Shown here in pieces: positions 28,649 through 39,490 of a stretch of DNA of 64,000 nucleotides. The stretch's first letter is position 1, and each line of letters starts with the position of its first letter. Made by a program: the position numbers and the translations under genes. The notes below the pieces were generated by a model. That model did no database searches. It was not told where the DNA came from and was given only the letters and a program-made list of their open reading frames with translations. Location of the stretch: contig JAMXDE010000003.1 in assembly GCA_026770025.1 (NCBI GenBank), positions 2,046,001 through 2,110,000 of the forward strand. Reading direction: 5' to 3'. Source of the DNA: Craspedostauros australis. Taxonomy: Eukaryota > Bacillariophyta > Bacillariophyceae > Mastogloiales > Achnanthaceae.

Positions 28649-31600
28649 ATGGGCATTGACACACAAGGCAGCAAAGCGGATCCAACGGCGACAACAGCAG
28701 CAACGGCAATGGCAACAAAAGAGAAGGAAGAACGGACACGGAACGTGCCCCCTCCGACTCGGATCTTCCATGATCGCTCCTCTCGCACAACGGCTCTCCA
28801 CGACCACCCAACGCTGCCGCGAAGTCGACCAAAGAGCGAACCAACGTGCCAATCAACCGCCCGCAAGTACCGCTGCGCCACGCAAACCGCAAAGATGACC
28901 GCATATTCCCAACGCCAAATGGAGACGATGAGCCGCGACATCCAATTCCCCTTCTCCAAGCTCTCGCAGCAGCATGTCGACAGCCAGCTCGCCATGATCC
29001 GCACCCACGTGGCGCAACCCATCACGGCGAGCATTGCGGAGCCAGCGTGGATCGAGGGCGGCCACGTCCTGGTCGGCAACAAGTACCACGCCGCCAGTCT
29101 GCCGCAGAACCAGAACCGATGGAACGTGTCGGCCGTCCTCAACTGCGCTTCCGGTGGCATTTCGCGGCTCCCGGTGGATCGCATGAAGGAGCAGGGCATC
29201 CGGTATCAATTCACCAACGTGCAGCAAGACAACTACTCCTATCCCATTCTATTTGATCCCAAGACCGGCAATCCGTCTCAGCATCTCATCAAGGCAAAGT
29301 CTCTCTATGAGTCCATCGTTCTCCCCAGCCTCAATGGGAGCACGTCCAATGACGATACCGCGGATGAAGCAATGGGCATGAACATCGACAATGACGACGA
29401 CAATGACAATGACGACAATGACAGCAACAACAACGACAGTACGACGATTGCACAAGACGTATCACCCAACGGCCGCGCGCTCTTCTTTTGTGTTGCCGGC
29501 CAGAACCGATCCGCGACGTTGGCGATTGCGGTCATGATGCTGTTCGGCCATTCGCTGCAGGATATGGTCATCAGCCTTTCCAAATCGAGGCCGTTCGTGT
29601 TGGAGAATGTGGGATTCCAGCGTCAGCTTGTCGAACTGGAGGGCATCTTGGCGGATCCAAGCAGCCAAAAGGTCCGACTGTCCCCTGCGTCCACCATGTT
29701 CGCCTACGGTACGTCTCCGGATAGGCTGCAAGAAATCACGGCGTCGTTGTCAAAGCCAGTGCCCTCCGTGTCACTAGGCTCAGCAGCGGCGGCGGTGGCA
29801 GCTGCAGCGATGGCGGCGATGACCACAGTCATGACTGCAAGTTCAACGACGACATCATCGACATCGTCGACAGCAGCAGAAGTATCAGCAGGAGCTGCTG
29901 CGACCATCGTTTCGTCAACGGTGCCCTCGGATTCACCCACATCAAAAGCGAGACGGCCACTGCTCAACCAGCAACTGTCCTCCTCCGAGCTGCTTCGGGA
30001 GACCGGCATGGTCGAAGTGGAGTTGCTCATCCCTGGTCTTTGCACGTTGGAGGCCCAAATACCTCAAGTATGCTCCATCCAAACGGTCAAAAAGTGCCTC
30101 GTCGAGTACGCCAACCAGGACCTTCTGGCGTACACAGAACCAACGTCCCTGCGTGTCGCAAAGTCCTGGCTCGTCCTCGCAATGTTCGGTTACGACGACA
30201 TGTACGACTTCCCGTTGGAAGATGAGGTCATGGAACGCTCCGTGCAGCTGGCACGCATCGAGTCCATGTTCGGGCTGCGAGTCCAATACCCCAAAAAGCG
30301 ATCGCTGGCCGCCTTCTCTGCGTCGCACCGATCCATCAGCCAGCAACGGCTGTCTTCGCTGTACATTCAGCGTCAGCCTTCGTCTGGCCAGATGGCGCAG
30401 AATGAATCCCACCACGAGCCCATGGTCGAGTGGTCATCCAAGTGCCGATTCGGCTTGGCCGTCTTTTCCACCTACCAGCAAATTCCCAAAGCAATCGAAA
30501 CCAAACACGTTGGGCGGACACCAAGTATGGCCAGTCCAGAAGTCATGGACACCACAAACGGAGCACCAGCAGGAACAGGAGCAAACGAACAAGCAGAAGA
30601 AGATGCCGATCTGTACGACCGCATCGAGCAACCATGGATATTCATCCACGAGGAGAGGCCTGGCGCGCCGGCGACCTTCTTGGAGAACACGCTGATGAGC
30701 ACCCATCTGCGAGGATGGGACTTCGTCACTGGTCAATCCTACTGCTCCAAGCAACCCATCGTATTCTCATTCTCTCCCGATCCCAGAGACAAGCGCCAAT
30801 TCATGCGCATCTCCACGAGCGCCAATGAGCCGGTCCAATTCCATGCACCGGGAGAAGGTGGCATCCTCGGCATGGGTGGCAATGCCATCGTGCACCGGGT
30901 AGAGCTCAAGCCGATCCTGGAATCGACCAACCGGCTTGATCCTATGCTCGAAGTCATGTCCACCGCCAGCAACGATGGCAAGTGCAGTGACGATGGGAAT
31001 GACCTCGACAAGATTAACGCCAATGGCGCTGTTGGTAGTACTACTCGCACTGATGGCAACGGGTCGTACATACCGAGCGAATCAGAGGCGGCCGGTGTTG
31101 CACCAATGATGGTGGAACAAGGCGCGGAGAAGAAGTTCGGGAGCAGCCCCAATCGACTGTCCGCAATGCTCGCCACACGAGCGCAGATGGATGGCAGCGG
31201 GCCCATCCCGCCCTGCTGGGATGCGGCTGTCAAGCGTCACTTCAGTCTCGAGAAGATGATCGCGTCGCTTGAGAATCAATCCGAAGCCGGCCTGGCCAAG
31301 CGCTTGCGTCTCGCCAACTCTCTCAACTCCGACGGACGCGTTGTGGAGTTTTACGGTCTTGGCATTGCCTTGGCCGCCAACGCCTACAAGAAGGGAGAGT
31401 ACAAATTCGAGGCAACCTTGTTGGCGCGTTACGAGGAGGAATTCTCCACCTACACGCTGCGCAAATTCATGGAGGACTACACTTTCCAGTTGGACAGGTT
31501 CGACGACGGGACTCCGCAGGAGCGCGAAAAGATAGAGCAGTTGCAGGCTGACTTTTCATTAATCAAGGTGAAAGTGCTGCTAGTCAACCTCCTGAACGGA

Positions 31601-32116
31601 TTCCGCGACCTCACCTTGATGGGCGTCCAGGCATTCGATTTCAACCATCTCAACAACGTCCTGATATCGCGCGATCAACGCACGGTGCGATTGATCGACA
31701 TCGATGGCGACTCCAAGGGCTCCATCCAGGTGGACGATGAGTACATGCAGGGAAGGCCGGAGCGATCCGCACCGCACAAGCCATCGTTGGATGTGGATCT
31801 AAACACGGTGCTTCCGACCATGGTTCAGCAGCTGATCCTGGGCAAGGGTCGTGGACGTTCCTTCGTCACCAACACGGTGTCAGAAGTGTGGAGGGCGTCG
31901 CCCGAGGATGGTAAGAGGCGCATCCGTGAGGTGCTGAAAGAAAACTTCTTCTCCGGCGACACCATGAGCAAGGATGCGATGTTCAAGATCGAGAAGCACA
32001 CACGCAAAGTGTCGGAGTGGTTCTACTGCATGCTCAAGAAGCATGAACCGTGGAATACGTGGACCAGGGACATTTATGACGCCATGAGGTGCATTGATCA
32101 TCTGCCAATTTCATAG
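28649..32116 (+). CDS. Fusion protein: CX5R dual-specificity-like phosphatase plus protein-kinase-like domain
   Basis: 1155 residues from ATG 28649; ATG 28895 (context AAGATGA) is a plausible shorter start. Residues about 110-345 form a dual-specificity-phosphatase-like domain: WIEGGHVLVGNKYHA, VSAVLNCASGG, and the P-loop CVAGQNR with Cys281 and Arg287; the usual His before the Cys is Phe. A long Asp/Asn insert precedes the loop. The middle (about 450-720) is unrecognised. Near residue 740 is a glycine-loop-like sequence (GMGGNAIVHRVEL), near 997 a catalytic-loop-like DFNHLNNVLI and near 1017 IDIDGD, together resembling an atypical protein kinase fold. Hence one chain appears to carry both a phosphatase and a kinase-like domain. 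Activity of the second domain is unproven; no clear VAIK-type Lys was assigned. Probably cytosolic, as there is no signal peptide. Confidence 0.8.
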   Translation: MGIDTQGSKADPTATTAATAMATKEKEERTRNVPPPTRIFHDRSSRTTALHDHPTLPRSRPKSEPTCQSTARKYRCATQTAKMTAYSQRQMETMSRDIQFPFSKLSQQHVDSQLAMIRTHVAQPITASIAEPAWIEGGHVLVGNKYHAASLPQNQNRWNVSAVLNCASGGISRLPVDRMKEQGIRYQFTNVQQDNYSYPILFDPKTGNPSQHLIKAKSLYESIVLPSLNGSTSNDDTADEAMGMNIDNDDDNDNDDNDSNNNDSTTIAQDVSPNGRALFFCVAGQNRSATLAIAVMMLFGHSLQDMVISLSKSRPFVLENVGFQRQLVELEGILADPSSQKVRLSPASTMFAYGTSPDRLQEITASLSKPVPSVSLGSAAAAVAAAAMAAMTTVMTASSTTTSSTSSTAAEVSAGAAATIVSSTVPSDSPTSKARRPLLNQQLSSSELLRETGMVEVELLIPGLCTLEAQIPQVCSIQTVKKCLVEYANQDLLAYTEPTSLRVAKSWLVLAMFGYDDMYDFPLEDEVMERSVQLARIESMFGLRVQYPKKRSLAAFSASHRSISQQRLSSLYIQRQPSSGQMAQNESHHEPMVEWSSKCRFGLAVFSTYQQIPKAIETKHVGRTPSMASPEVMDTTNGAPAGTGANEQAEEDADLYDRIEQPWIFIHEERPGAPATFLENTLMSTHLRGWDFVTGQSYCSKQPIVFSFSPDPRDKRQFMRISTSANEPVQFHAPGEGGILGMGGNAIVHRVELKPILESTNRLDPMLEVMSTASNDGKCSDDGNDLDKINANGAVGSTTRTDGNGSYIPSESEAAGVAPMMVEQGAEKKFGSSPNRLSAMLATRAQMDGSGPIPPCWDAAVKRHFSLEKMIASLENQSEAGLAKRLRLANSLNSDGRVVEFYGLGIALAANAYKKGEYKFEATLLARYEEEFSTYTLRKFMEDYTFQLDRFDDGTPQEREKIEQLQADFSLIKVKVLLVNLLNGFRDLTLMGVQAFDFNHLNNVLISRDQRTVRLIDIDGDSKGSIQVDDEYMQGRPERSAPHKPSLDVDLNTVLPTMVQQLILGKGRGRSFVTNTVSEVWRASPEDGKRRIREVLKENFFSGDTMSKDAMFKIEKHTRKVSEWFYCMLKKHEPWNTWTRDIYDAMRCIDHLPIS

Positions 32117-32595
32117 CTCGTGAAGTGTGACACTCCAGTGCTACTCGTAGCACTCGCAGTACCCGGAGTGCAAATGACTGCGATGCTCGTCCTGGGAAGA
32201 GTGAAGATTTGGAAGCACAGTCCAGGCAAACGTACATACGTAGACTTCCTCCTCTGCTTTACTAAGGCGGCAAGGCCTCGCATGAGGAAGGCTGAGAAGA
32301 AACTCATCGCCTCGATGATACCAACGCACTTTGCAGAATGGAGAATATGACTATGCACAAATGGAGTACGTACGAGTATGCACAAGTCGAAGTGCTATGG
32401 CATGTGCACGTATGGTATTTACAATAGTTGGTCGTCCGTTCCGAATTGAATTGTGTTCTTCCCTTGACATGTATGTAATTCGAGTATTCGTCTGCCGTTA
32501 GCGATTGGTTGGGCGGTGGATGGATAGATGGATGAATTGGAGCGTGACATCTTCCACATACGCGCTCCACATGTAGTGCGGCACATTGTCCCTGA
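32117..32595. other. Convergent intergenic region
   Basis: 479 bp between two convergent stop codons (plus-strand phosphatase-kinase gene and minus-strand GPCR). Expected to hold both 3' ends. No gene seen. Confidence 0.5.
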
Positions 32596-35500
32596 TTATG
32601 AAAACTTTGACAATCCGCCAAGTGCTGCTGCCGCCAGCCGTCGTTGTTCCGGCGTTGTATCCAGCGACACCAACCGAATGACAGCCATGGCCTGCTCTTT
32701 CGATTGGAAGCCCAGCTGTTTCCATTGCGTCTTAACTTCTTTCGGCATGAGCATGGATTCGTATCCAATATCAGACGCTTGGCTTGAAAGGCTATCCCTT
32801 TTTGCTGCGGATGTGGTGTGTTGGGGGAAATGGCTGGTTGGCTCTTTTGCCGAAGATGCTTGTGGAGACAGCGGTGGTCTGGCGTTGCTGCTGTCCCTGT
32901 TGCGATGCTGCTTGCCATCGTCGCCAGGTGGTAGCGCTGGTGCTGATGCAGACCGCGATGACTTGTGGGAGTCGATTGAAAACCCTGCGCCAGAACCAAC
33001 GGAGATCAAGGCCGGTGCAGAGACTGAATCGTCGGAGTGTGTTGGGACTGAAACCACATCACCAGTGTGTACCACGGAGAATCGCCTTGGGGACGGTTCC
33101 AGATGCACGTTGTCATCGCGACCATCGTAGGTTGCGCTGTCGCTCTTGTTGGTATTGCTGTCAACATTTCCGGAACGGTTGCGCACGCCTGCTACATCCC
33201 CATTGCCGCCATCACCTTCGAAATCATCCAGGGTAGACGCGTGGCTGCAGCCCTTGGGCTGCGTGCTTTCCTCCGTCGTGTCGGTGAATGCACCTGTTGA
33301 ACCCTCCAAGGGCATACGTGGATTTGCCGAGTCAGTCGAATCCGACGCCGTTGCGAGTCTGGCTGTGTCGTTGGTGTTGCGGTTGTTGTCATCGTTGACA
33401 TGGATGATATCGCCCCTGCCGAAGCTCCTGGCGCGCAAGGGCGACGCTTGCTGTGGAGACGCCGTTGGCTTTGGTGATGATTGCCAAGTCTCTTGTTCAG
33501 AACTTTCACGCCTTTCAATGTTGGTGGCAGCCTTCGCAGACGCATTTTCAACAGGCTCATTTACGTGCCTGCAAACCGACACTGCCATGCTGTTGCCTTC
33601 GCTCGTGCGAGGGAATGCGTCGTTGGAAGCGCTCTTTCCATGTTGCTGCTGCTCGTCCGCGTCGCTCGCCATGTCGCTGCTGATGCGAGTGCTCAGCTTT
33701 TGGAGCGATATCGCCGTAGCCTCCTCTGCGGCAGTCAGAGTTTCGGATTCCACCCTCAAGATCGGAGGCATGGAATTGGACCGCACTGGTGAGTGACGGG
33801 GGTCTCCCAGGCTTAAGCGAGCATGGTGGTGGCTGTGATTGGCTTGGTTGTTGGTGTAATTGTAGGCCCCCTGCGCGCCGGTCTGCGCTGCAGCGAACCT
33901 CGTGGATTGGTTGCCGGAGGAATCGTTGCGTGCCTCTTGGACGCGGAGGATCTTGGGCACGAAGATGAGGACCATGACGGTGAAATTCTGCAAGAAGACG
34001 GCGCTGGAACGGACGAAGTAGAACACGTCCGTGTTGTCCTGCACCAAGGCCGAGATGGGAACAGCCAGGACGAGGACCTGGAACATGAACATGACCGCCA
34101 ACGAGATGTAGCTGCTTTCTGCCAAATCCGAGCTGATATCCTTGGTCTGGAAGCACAGGACGAGCGCATACAGAAGACACACGACGTGGAAGGTCACCAA
34201 TCCCAGGTAGAACATCCATCCGTCTCCGCCTCCCGTGCAGCTTCCAACGGACTCCGTCGGCGATCCTTGGAAGGTTTCCAGGATTTCGCGCTGCCATTTC
34301 AGAGGGGATACGAGTTGCCACGACAGGAGGATGCCGACCTCGATGGCGAACATGGCCACCATGATGGGCACGACGTCGATCATGCCGACGCGTTTGCGCT
34401 GCATCTGCATGCCGGCCTGGAAGATCATCTTGACGCGCTGGATCTTTGCGAACAGCGCGGAGAATGTCACGACGAAGCCCATGCCGTACAACCACGGCAC
34501 GGCCATGCAGCTGCCATCCGCGAGACCGATATTCTCGTTGGGTTCATCCACCAACATCTGTCCCTGGTCGTTGACCTTGCTGCGGTATCCGGTCTGTATG
34601 CCCATGAAGACGATGGAGAGGCTGGAGACGAGCGTGCCGATGGCGATGAGGGCCAGGAATTGCGGTTGGCTCACTTGCACGGCCCATTTCGTGCGGTACG
34701 CCCACGTCCATCCCAACGCCAAAAGACCGGTGCAAAACAGGAGGGACGTCAGCACGTATCCCAGCATCTTCAGTGAATCCGGAATGTAGTTCATATCTTC
34801 ATCAGGAAACTCGGGACACACCTCGTACAAATTGGCTTGACACACGACTTCGTCGGGCGCTGGTGGTTTGTAGACGTAGTTGGGCCCGCTCTCGATGGTG
34901 AAGTCCAAGATGCGCTGGTTCGTGTACGCGAAGTAGGTGAGGAGGTAGACGGCCAGGTTGCCCTGGAAGAAGGGTTGCTGATCGATCCCGAACAGAACGA
35001 TGCCATCCGCGATGGCCTCGAAGATATCTTCGGATACGTCGAAGGTCGCCACGATCGCGCCGTTGCGCTTGCCTTGGATCATGGCGCGCATGGGAAGGAC
35101 CTGCACGGAACCGCACAGCAGCAGACCGATGTTGTTCCAATCGCCGGACGCACCGACCGCGTTTTCGACATCGAGCTGGTACTTGGCGGCGTTGTCGGCG
35201 GCGACCGGAATCCAGCCGCCGTACTGCACCTGATCCGCGCTGTTGAGATTGTGATCACGGATGTGCGTTTCGAATCCGCGACAGCGATCCGCCGTCGCGC
35301 CGTTGCCGAGATCATGATCGAGACAGTATCCCGTCGTCATGCCGGCCTCGATCATGCGTTGGGCGGCGCCGTAGCCCGCGTTGTACTCGTCCATGCCAAT
35401 GTGATGGAAGATGCCGTTGTTGCGAGTGGTGTTCGTGCGCTGATCTGATGCCTCCGTTCCTAGTTGCCGCAGCGCGTAGGCCATGTCCTTGCCGCTGTTG

Positions 35501-37869
35501 ACGGAAATGACGGGCACGCGCAGCTGCAGGCACTGCTCGATGGATCGCAGCAGCGTTTCGGATGGGATGGAGACGAAGATGCCGTCGACGCCCGATGCGC
35601 ACAAGCTGGCGATGCGCGCCGCCATGAGGTCGTGCACTACCCGGCTGGCCGCATCGATTCTGGCGCCCGTGGAGTTGTCGGCCACTTCGCCAACGGCCTG
35701 CGGTGCGTAGCGTTCCAGGTCGAGCTGGATGTTGCCGAGGTCGATGGCCGCCTGTTCGGCCGACGAGAAGACGACGTCCCAGAAGGAATCCGTCGTGACA
35801 CCGTGCAGGACGCCGCCGATGCGGATCTCCTTCTCGCGGTTCATGCAGTTGCAGGACGATATGAGAGCCGGCTCGAGGGCCGAGCCATGACGGCGGATGG
35901 TCTTCGCGTACTGCGTGGTGAGGTATTCCGGGAAGAGGAGGGTGGGGGAGTAGGTGGAGAAGTCGATGGACGCGCCGCCGGGCGCGGCATCGGTGAGGCA
36001 GACCGGGAAGCTGTCCGTCTGGCATTCGACGTAGCTGTCGGTGGGTATCTTGTCCTGCGTGATGACGTTGGGTCCGACGGAGTAGAAGCCATCTTGGAGC
36101 GGCATGGAGAGCGTGGTGGACGTCGTAGCGTAGAGGGTCGCGAGCACGACGCTCATGGTGGCTTGCAGCGAGTACTGCGGATCCATGCCGAACTGCACCT
36201 GCCCCAACGTGATGGCCGTGTAGATCTCCTGCGAGACGTCTAGTGCGATGACGGATTGGATCCTGTTCTCCTCTGAGGAGCAGCGGCCGCCGCGTTGCAT
36301 CTCCTGCAGGGCGTCGAGCGTGGAGGAGACGCTGGGGAGATCGGCGATGACGACGATGTCGTACTTGCAGAAGATGGAGAACCACAGATCGAGGGCCTGG
36401 ACGTTGGAGTCGTCGATCTCGACCCGGATCGTGTGGGCGTCATCTTGGACGACGACCTTGCGGTTGGGTTCCGTGAGAACGATGCGCTCCATGCGCGTGT
36501 CGGGGCTGCGTTTGCGCAGGGTCTCCTGGATGCCTACGTAGCGAGCATGGACGATGTCGCCGTTGGCCGTTCCGGTGCCCGACGTGAATTGCGCGTTGGA
36601 GGGAGGCGTGGGCTCGTAGGTGACGAAGGCGACGTAGTTGATTGGGTCCGCGTTGGTGTTGCCGTCCAGAAGGGTCTCCATGGCGCGGCGTCCGACGAGG
36701 TACTCATCGTGTCCGATCCAGGCGACGATGTTGTTGTCTTCGCGATGCAGCGGCAGGGCGTTCCTGGTGATCCTTGCCGAGTCCGCCTGCGGGCCTGCGG
36801 TTGCGTTGAGGCCGCCGGCATCGTGGTAGTAGGGCACGCTATGCATGCCGAACGTGGGGATCTCCAATTTGGGTCGCTGGTGCGAGTCGCCGTAGAGGTA
36901 GAAGTAGGGCGGCACGGCCATGATGAGCGCGTCTAGGTCGTCGCTGAAGTATTGATCGTTGGCGCGGCGCCATTCGGAGAAGTAGAAGTCGCGCATGCGC
37001 TGCTGCTGCTGCCGCTGCTGCTCTTCGGACAGAGTGGAGGCTTCGAAATTCTGCAGGGCGTTATCGGCCTGCGACTGGTGGTGCGAGGCGATGCCATCTT
37101 GGAAGACGACGAGGTCCAGGTCGACGTGGACGTCGGCAGCGGCCTGCTGCAGGCTGGCGACGATCTGGCGCCACGACAGCTGGCTCCAGTCCTGCGGCGT
37201 GGGATGCAGCAGCGGCGCGGACGAAGAGGCGGACGAGAGGCCCGCCTTGGTGCTGCGCAGCGTGTTCATGAGGGCATCGTGCTCGCTGTGAGTGAGGGAG
37301 GATGGCAGCAGCACGCGCAGTCGAACACTGGACCTGGCGATGCACGGGTCGCAGTCCAATCGGAGGTAGTCCGGTCTCTCTGGTTCAGCGCTGGGCGATG
37401 TCTTGGTTGTTGTTGTCGTCGTTGTTGTTGTTTGGGTATCATCCTGCAACCACCTCCACAGATCTGGTTGTGGTTGTGATTGTGTCTGTGATTGTGTCTG
37501 CGGCTGCTTCAGGAACTTGGGCTCTCGGTGTGGACGTGATGGAGTCGGCGATGCTGAGACACAGCAAGACGAGGCTGCTGCTGATGACAATAGCGATGAT
37601 GACAACGGTGATGACAACGGTGATGACAGAAGGATGACCAGCAAGCAGAACATGGTCGGAAAGGAGCCGGTTGTCATGTTGCTCCTTCGTCCGTGTCGTT
37701 CATTAGCACGAGTACTATCCGTTGCATGATATCTGTCACATCGGCTCTCTTCTCTTCTCGTTCTGCTGCCACAAGTGGCTGCGGCTGTGGATGCAGCGGA
37801 TAGTCGCACTGCTGCGACGGTGCGCAAAGGCTCCATGGTGCCGTCCTTCGTGATGCCGCTGCTCTCCAT
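32596..37869 (-). CDS. Class C GPCR with two tandem sugar-binding-type Venus flytrap domains
   Basis: 1757 residues from ATG 37869, the first in-frame ATG. A signal peptide (MTTGSFPTMFCLLVILLSS) begins at the later ATG 37677, which may be the real start. Module 1 (about 170-620) and module 2 (about 673-1019) are both periplasmic-binding-protein-1 folds of the ribose-binding type. Each has an IGxDEY...G segment, a later ALDVS/TFDVS...G..xFGxDxQ segment, a SVGPN/ESGPN end and a Cys linker (QTDSFPVC; QANLYEVC). A seven-helix class C domain follows at about 1033-1305 (for example FLALIAIGTLVSSLSIVFMG, DGSCMAVPWLYGMGF), then a 450-residue Ser/Asn/Asp-rich cytoplasmic tail ending in a conserved segment (GYESMLMPKEV...QWKQLGF). 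Closest relative in the window is the gene at 46842-52241. Expected at the plasma membrane; ligand unknown. Confidence 0.88.
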   Translation of the reverse strand: MESSGITKDGTMEPLRTVAAVRLSAASTAAATCGSRTRREESRCDRYHATDSTRANERHGRRSNMTTGSFPTMFCLLVILLSSPLSSPLSSSLLSSAAASSCCVSASPTPSRPHREPKFLKQPQTQSQTQSQPQPDLWRWLQDDTQTTTTTTTTTKTSPSAEPERPDYLRLDCDPCIARSSVRLRVLLPSSLTHSEHDALMNTLRSTKAGLSSASSSAPLLHPTPQDWSQLSWRQIVASLQQAAADVHVDLDLVVFQDGIASHHQSQADNALQNFEASTLSEEQQRQQQQRMRDFYFSEWRRANDQYFSDDLDALIMAVPPYFYLYGDSHQRPKLEIPTFGMHSVPYYHDAGGLNATAGPQADSARITRNALPLHREDNNIVAWIGHDEYLVGRRAMETLLDGNTNADPINYVAFVTYEPTPPSNAQFTSGTGTANGDIVHARYVGIQETLRKRSPDTRMERIVLTEPNRKVVVQDDAHTIRVEIDDSNVQALDLWFSIFCKYDIVVIADLPSVSSTLDALQEMQRGGRCSSEENRIQSVIALDVSQEIYTAITLGQVQFGMDPQYSLQATMSVVLATLYATTSTTLSMPLQDGFYSVGPNVITQDKIPTDSYVECQTDSFPVCLTDAAPGGASIDFSTYSPTLLFPEYLTTQYAKTIRRHGSALEPALISSCNCMNREKEIRIGGVLHGVTTDSFWDVVFSSAEQAAIDLGNIQLDLERYAPQAVGEVADNSTGARIDAASRVVHDLMAARIASLCASGVDGIFVSIPSETLLRSIEQCLQLRVPVISVNSGKDMAYALRQLGTEASDQRTNTTRNNGIFHHIGMDEYNAGYGAAQRMIEAGMTTGYCLDHDLGNGATADRCRGFETHIRDHNLNSADQVQYGGWIPVAADNAAKYQLDVENAVGASGDWNNIGLLLCGSVQVLPMRAMIQGKRNGAIVATFDVSEDIFEAIADGIVLFGIDQQPFFQGNLAVYLLTYFAYTNQRILDFTIESGPNYVYKPPAPDEVVCQANLYEVCPEFPDEDMNYIPDSLKMLGYVLTSLLFCTGLLALGWTWAYRTKWAVQVSQPQFLALIAIGTLVSSLSIVFMGIQTGYRSKVNDQGQMLVDEPNENIGLADGSCMAVPWLYGMGFVVTFSALFAKIQRVKMIFQAGMQMQRKRVGMIDVVPIMVAMFAIEVGILLSWQLVSPLKWQREILETFQGSPTESVGSCTGGGDGWMFYLGLVTFHVVCLLYALVLCFQTKDISSDLAESSYISLAVMFMFQVLVLAVPISALVQDNTDVFYFVRSSAVFLQNFTVMVLIFVPKILRVQEARNDSSGNQSTRFAAAQTGAQGAYNYTNNQANHSHHHARLSLGDPRHSPVRSNSMPPILRVESETLTAAEEATAISLQKLSTRISSDMASDADEQQQHGKSASNDAFPRTSEGNSMAVSVCRHVNEPVENASAKAATNIERRESSEQETWQSSPKPTASPQQASPLRARSFGRGDIIHVNDDNNRNTNDTARLATASDSTDSANPRMPLEGSTGAFTDTTEESTQPKGCSHASTLDDFEGDGGNGDVAGVRNRSGNVDSNTNKSDSATYDGRDDNVHLEPSPRRFSVVHTGDVVSVPTHSDDSVSAPALISVGSGAGFSIDSHKSSRSASAPALPPGDDGKQHRNRDSSNARPPLSPQASSAKEPTSHFPQHTTSAAKRDSLSSQASDIGYESMLMPKEVKTQWKQLGFQSKEQAMAVIRLVSLDTTPEQRRLAAAALGGLSKFS

Positions 37870-39490
37870 GATGCTTGTGGTCGAGGTTCTCTGTGTTCCT
37901 TTTGGCGTTCTCGTTGTTGGTTTCGTCTGGCGACACGTTCGAGCGCAAGTACAATCATCAACTGGTGTGGATGTGATTGTGTTTGTGCTCTTGGATTGGA
38001 GGAGCTTCGATGTGGTGCTGATGCTGATCTTGAAGCTGCGCTTGTTCGTGCAATCCGAGTCGCTTTTTGTGGAGTAACTGTAGAGAACGCGCGTCTGCTC
38101 TGCGCACCGCAGATACCCATGCACGGAGCGCGAAGGTTGCGACTACACGGAAGAGGCTAATCGTAATGTGTTAATAGAATAGTTGCACGTGTCTTTGGCG
38201 AGGTTGCTCTCCTCCCATGATGTGAAGAAGAGAAGATGATGGCGCCAAGAGAGCAAGCAACCAAGAAACGGGGAGAGAAGAGACAGCAAGACGTTGTTTC
38301 TGTTTTCTTGGTGGGGTCGGGCGAGTGTTTTACCTGCGTTCGCCTTCGTCGTGTTCGCGGGCGTGGAGAGAGGCAGCGTTGAATTTCGGCGCTTCGGTGC
38401 GTTGTTGTTTGGTTTCGTTTCGCGCAGAAACCGTGTTTGAGCAACCTTGGAAATCTGGCACTGCCCGCTGACGCTTCGCGCTGCCATTGTTTGTGAACAA
38501 CGCAGGGCTTGTTGCCCGTGGTTCAATGCCAGTCCCCATCTTACAACGACGCTGTCCTTCATGGTCCTTTTGAGCATAGAGGGTCATTGGTGTGATATTG
38601 TGCTGTTTATAACGGCGCTTTGTGCGCACTCGTGCAGTACAACTAGCGACGGACATAACACCGCTCTTCGCCACGTTGCCACGGAAGGAAGAATTTCGTG
38701 ATCCCGAAGAAGTGGGACTGTTCTGCGAATCGTAACTGGATTATCTGTGGGAGATGTTTGTCTCCATCAACCTTGATCCTTGGGTCTCGGCTGGGAGTGC
38801 TCTTGGAAATGGAGCAAGGCAGAACGATTGAACCGATGTGGTGGCTCCAACGTCGCAGGTAGTGTATTGTTGTGGTGCAGTTGCTCTCTCTCTCTCTCCT
38901 GTTGCGAGGCATGGATGAAGTCCCCTGGTTTCCTCTCTGTTGGCGCAACCCCTGCTGGAAATGCACACTCCGGACAACTATTTGACCAGAATTCTGTAAA
39001 AAAGCCTGTGTGAGTCTTACGGGACAGATAAAAGACATAATCAGATTTTCGCTCTCAATAGTTGCAGATTCATTTGTCCTTGACCAATTCAGCTAGAACT
39101 TCCCATTAACGGACGGTTTCGGACAATTTCGGACATCGAAACAATGTGCCGCAAACACACCTCGTCTGGGAGTTGGAGGAGATATAGAACACTTCAGGTA
39201 GTTTTTCGGAGTCGAAACAGGGCTGAAACGCACCTTGCAACGACCCCATACAAACAGGTCCATGTCGATCCCCAACCCCAACGATGGTGTCAACAAAATG
39301 CAAGACAGTAACTGGCATTGACTCAAACCTGCAAAGCAGCATATCACATATTGGTGGTGCTCCTATTGAGCTTGATCTTGAACATGCTGTTGGCTCATCT
39401 GTATATCTAGTTCAAAGTGATTCACCCCCCTTGATTGGTCTCCAAAGCTGCTTGACTCGATCAATGTTTGACAGAAAAGAGAGGTGATTC
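37870..39490. other. GPCR upstream region and transposon border
   Basis: The part next to 37870 is the likely promoter and leader of the minus-strand GPCR; its frame stays open to 38124 but without an earlier in-frame ATG. From about 39.1 kb the sequence turns CpG-poor and probably belongs to the transposon. A 67-residue plus-strand open frame (39284-39487) was seen without recognisable homology. No terminal repeat was found. Confidence 0.45.
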
